A DNA stretch of 64,000 bases, taken from contig NZ_JACXZA010000002.1 of NCBI RefSeq assembly GCF_014779765.1, positions 972,066 through 1,036,065 of the forward strand, written 5' to 3'. Below are positions 62,404 through 64,000 of the stretch, piece by piece. Within the stretch, counting starts at the first letter, position 1, and the number at the start of each line of letters is the position of its first letter. The notes beneath the pieces are model-generated. The model made no database searches and was not told where the DNA came from. It worked only from the letters and a program-made list of their open reading frames with translations. Both the position numbers and the translations under genes were made by a program. The DNA comes from Paenibacillus terricola (GTDB lineage Bacteria; Bacillota; Bacilli; Paenibacillales; Paenibacillaceae).

Positions 62404-63570
62404 TTAGCGGAAACGACGGAAAAACGATCGGATATCCGAAGTAAGCGTCTCAGGCTCATCGATTGCTGCAAAATGAGTCCCGCGCTCATGTTCCGTCCAG
62501 AACACGATGTTCGTATTGTCTCTTTCTGCAAAACGACGGATCGTTCGGAAGTCATTACCGAAGACGGAGATGCCTGTCAGAGCGGCATTCTTCTCCCCTG
62601 CTAATGGATTCGTTACATGGGCGTTCTCATAATAGAGACGGGACGACGACTCTGCTGTATTCGTCAGCCAGTAAATCATGACGTTCGTAAGCAGCGCATC
62701 TTGGTCTATAAAACCTTCATGATCGCCGAAACCATCGAACATATCGAGAATCCATGATAGCTGACCCACAGGCGAGTCGGACAACGCATATGCTAATGTC
62801 TGAGGACGCGTGGATTGAATGACGTTAAAGCCGGCTCGATCTTGAAAAGCTCCAAGAAATTGTAGTCGCGCCCAATCGTCTTGCGACAAACCTTCCATCT
62901 CTGCCGGATCGCCGGACGGGAAAGAAAACAGCTGCAGAACATGGATGCCTAGCAGCCCTTCCGTACGCTGAACGCCCAGTTCCCGCGAGACTAATGTACC
63001 AACGTCACTGCCATGTGATCCATATTCCATGTAACCGAGCCGCTTCATTAACGTATCCCAAGCTTTGGCTATTCGTGGTATATCCCAACCTTCACCTAGA
63101 TCAGAGCCGGAGAAACCGAAACCCGGAACCGATGGAATGACTAAGTGGAAAGCATCCTTCGGATTACCGCCATAAGCACTCGGGTTGGAAAGCGGACCAA
63201 TAACATCAAGGAACTCCGCGATCGAACTTGGCCAAGCATGCGTTAACAGTAACGGAATGGCATCCGGTTCTGGCGATACGATATGCATGAAGTGGATGTT
63301 CGCGCCATCGATCGTCGTTGTGAACTGCGGCCAGCTATTCAATCTCGATTCGTGTTTGCGCCAATCGTATTGTTGATTCCAATAAGCAATCAGCTCTTGT
63401 ACACGCGACAGCTTCGATCCGTATTTCCAGTCTGCAGATTTCGATGCATGCGGCAGACGGCTTAGCGATAAGCGTTGACGTAGATCATCGAGGTCGCTTT
63501 GCGGTACGGCGATGTGGAACGGACGAATTTCGGAATCAACCGTTTGCGTCATTTGATTTACATTTGTCAT
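62404..63570 (-). CDS. epoxide hydrolase family protein (EHN + alpha/beta hydrolase)
   Basis: A 388-residue enzyme from ATG 63570; AAGGAGG lies 9 nt before this codon and overlaps the earlier ATG at 63579. The N-terminal EHN lid reads RPFHIAVPQSDLDDLRQRLS and LNSWPQFTTTIDGANIHFMH; the hydrolase core has HAWPSSIAEFLDVIGPL, IPSVPGFGFSG and the nucleophile elbow YGSHGSDVGT with the aspartate in the juvenile-hormone-hydrolase position (usually GGDWG). The C-terminal histidine lies in HERGTHFAAIDEPE. It opens an epoxide with water; natural substrate unknown. Confidence 0.9.
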   Translation of the reverse strand: MTNVNQMTQTVDSEIRPFHIAVPQSDLDDLRQRLSLSRLPHASKSADWKYGSKLSRVQELIAYWNQQYDWRKHESRLNSWPQFTTTIDGANIHFMHIVSPEPDAIPLLLTHAWPSSIAEFLDVIGPLSNPSAYGGNPKDAFHLVIPSVPGFGFSGSDLGEGWDIPRIAKAWDTLMKRLGYMEYGSHGSDVGTLVSRELGVQRTEGLLGIHVLQLFSFPSGDPAEMEGLSQDDWARLQFLGAFQDRAGFNVIQSTRPQTLAYALSDSPVGQLSWILDMFDGFGDHEGFIDQDALLTNVMIYWLTNTAESSSRLYYENAHVTNPLAGEKNAALTGISVFGNDFRTIRRFAERDNTNIVFWTEHERGTHFAAIDEPETLTSDIRSFFRRFR

Positions 63571-63789
63571 TTTGAACATCCTCCTTATTTTGAGAAGCGT
63601 CGTATTTGTTCTCTACTCTTCTCACTATAAAGCTGCGACCCTGACAACATAGTGTCAGGGTGGTTGGAGGAAATTAAGTTTTTTACAGACTTTGGGACAA
63701 TCTTTGCAGGATTGACTGGATTGCCTGCAACTATCTGTTATCGATTGAGCGTCATTGTATACAAAGACAGGCTGAAAGGAGATGGTCAA

Positions 63790-64000
63790 ATGGACTCCCT
63801 AAAACCAGTGAGAAGAAGTTCGCTCCGTGTTTATTTAGGCAAAAAGTATTATCGATTGAGACGTTATTGGGATTGGCACTTCAGCAGTAAATCCTATGCA
63901 TCCCAGCAAAAGGATTCAATCTTACCGTATCTTATCTTTACACACCAGACTCCTCTGCTTCGGCAGCTCAAAGACGTGGATATGTGGTTGCAGCACAATA
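63790..64000 (+). CDS. vanW: VanW-family protein, C-terminus cut by window edge
   Basis: From ATG 63790 (AAAGGAG, 8 nt upstream) 70 codons are visible before the window ends. The sequence SLRVYLGKKYYRLRRYWDWH and then LPYLIFTHQTPLLRQLKDVD with MWLQHN is typical of the VanW family first seen in vanB-type glycopeptide resistance clusters. Its biochemical role is unknown. No van ligase gene is in view, and VanW-like genes are common outside resistance clusters. A possible promoter lies upstream (TTGACT, 18 bp, TGTTAT). Confidence 0.8.
   Translation, partial: MDSLKPVRRSSLRVYLGKKYYRLRRYWDWHFSSKSYASQQKDSILPYLIFTHQTPLLRQLKDVDMWLQHN

Noticed and set aside
63790-64000. VanW-like gene as evidence of glycopeptide resistance
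   Set aside because: VanW-family genes are widespread and no ligase, VanX or VanH gene is seen.
1-64000. CRISPR arrays, tRNA or rRNA genes, insertion sequences, phage modules
   Set aside because: Read for spaced repeats, tRNA-like cloverleaf cores, transposase motifs and phage structural genes; none was found.

Overview
The window reads as a chromosomal piece of a Gram-positive, low-to-mid GC, Paenibacillus-like bacterium (Paenibacillus, Cohnella or a close relative). The signs are strong GGAGG-type ribosome sites, frequent GTG and TTG starts, a Met-specific T-box leader, an S-layer-homology surface protein, plant-glycan hydrolases (GH115, GH43), a Bacillus-type gluconate operon and the HemY-type haem oxidase. 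I saw no tRNA, rRNA, CRISPR array, insertion sequence or prophage module. Assignments rest on reading the translated sequences and motifs; no database search was run.

Layout. 1-3.7 kb: the N-terminal part of an ArgH paralog behind a promoter plus leader terminator, a lipoprotein, a MarR regulator and a DUF347-type membrane protein. 3.8-11.9 kb: a second-type methionyl-tRNA synthetase under T-box control, directly behind a three-gene cassette of large proteins of unknown function (a TULIP/P47-like protein, a coiled-coil protein, and a Gly-rich/coiled-coil protein with a Tc-toxin-like C-terminus). This cassette is the best candidate for an undescribed system. 12-22 kb: housekeeping and accessory genes (two-zinc-site ribbon protein, RCC1-repeat secreted protein, SDR, aldo-keto reductase, MTHFR-like enzyme, YebC/YeeI, HemY) and an ECF sigma/anti-sigma pair. 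22.4-25.7 kb: a secreted NEW3-domain protein with an ABC exporter (ATPase and permease). 25.7-32.4 kb: EamA transporter, serine hydrolase translationally coupled to a UvrA-like ABC protein, GNAT, and an acyl-CoA synthetase with a CcpA-type site.

32.5-48.8 kb is a patchwork of single accessory genes: TolB-like lipoprotein, an atypical carbamoyltransferase behind two ARG-box-like operators, VOC and GNAT proteins, an LRR protein, SMI1/KNR4, an OPRTase, APH-like kinase, NUDIX, an XRE-methyltransferase fusion, two abutting gene fragments, uracil-DNA glycosylase-like protein, GH43 and an MDR oxidoreductase. 49.0-53.8 kb is the gluconate catabolic cluster: 6-phosphogluconate dehydrogenase (frameshifted here), GntR, GntP and GntK, with GntR-type palindromes at two promoters. 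54.2-61.1 kb holds two carbohydrate-binding DUF4353 (Cthe_2159-like) proteins, one S-layer anchored and one a lipoprotein, flanking a GH115 alpha-glucuronidase; both binding-protein genes share the same direct-repeat promoter element. 61.4-64 kb has a WYL regulator, an epoxide hydrolase and the start of a VanW-family gene.

Two window-wide points deserve attention. First, an 18-bp direct repeat (two 7-bp copies, 11-bp period) sits 9 nt before a -10 box at both DUF4353 promoters, pointing to one OmpR/PhoB-type response regulator. Second, at four genes the Shine-Dalgarno sequence is correctly spaced only from ATT or ATC codons, so near-cognate initiation, or mis-annotated starts, should be checked.
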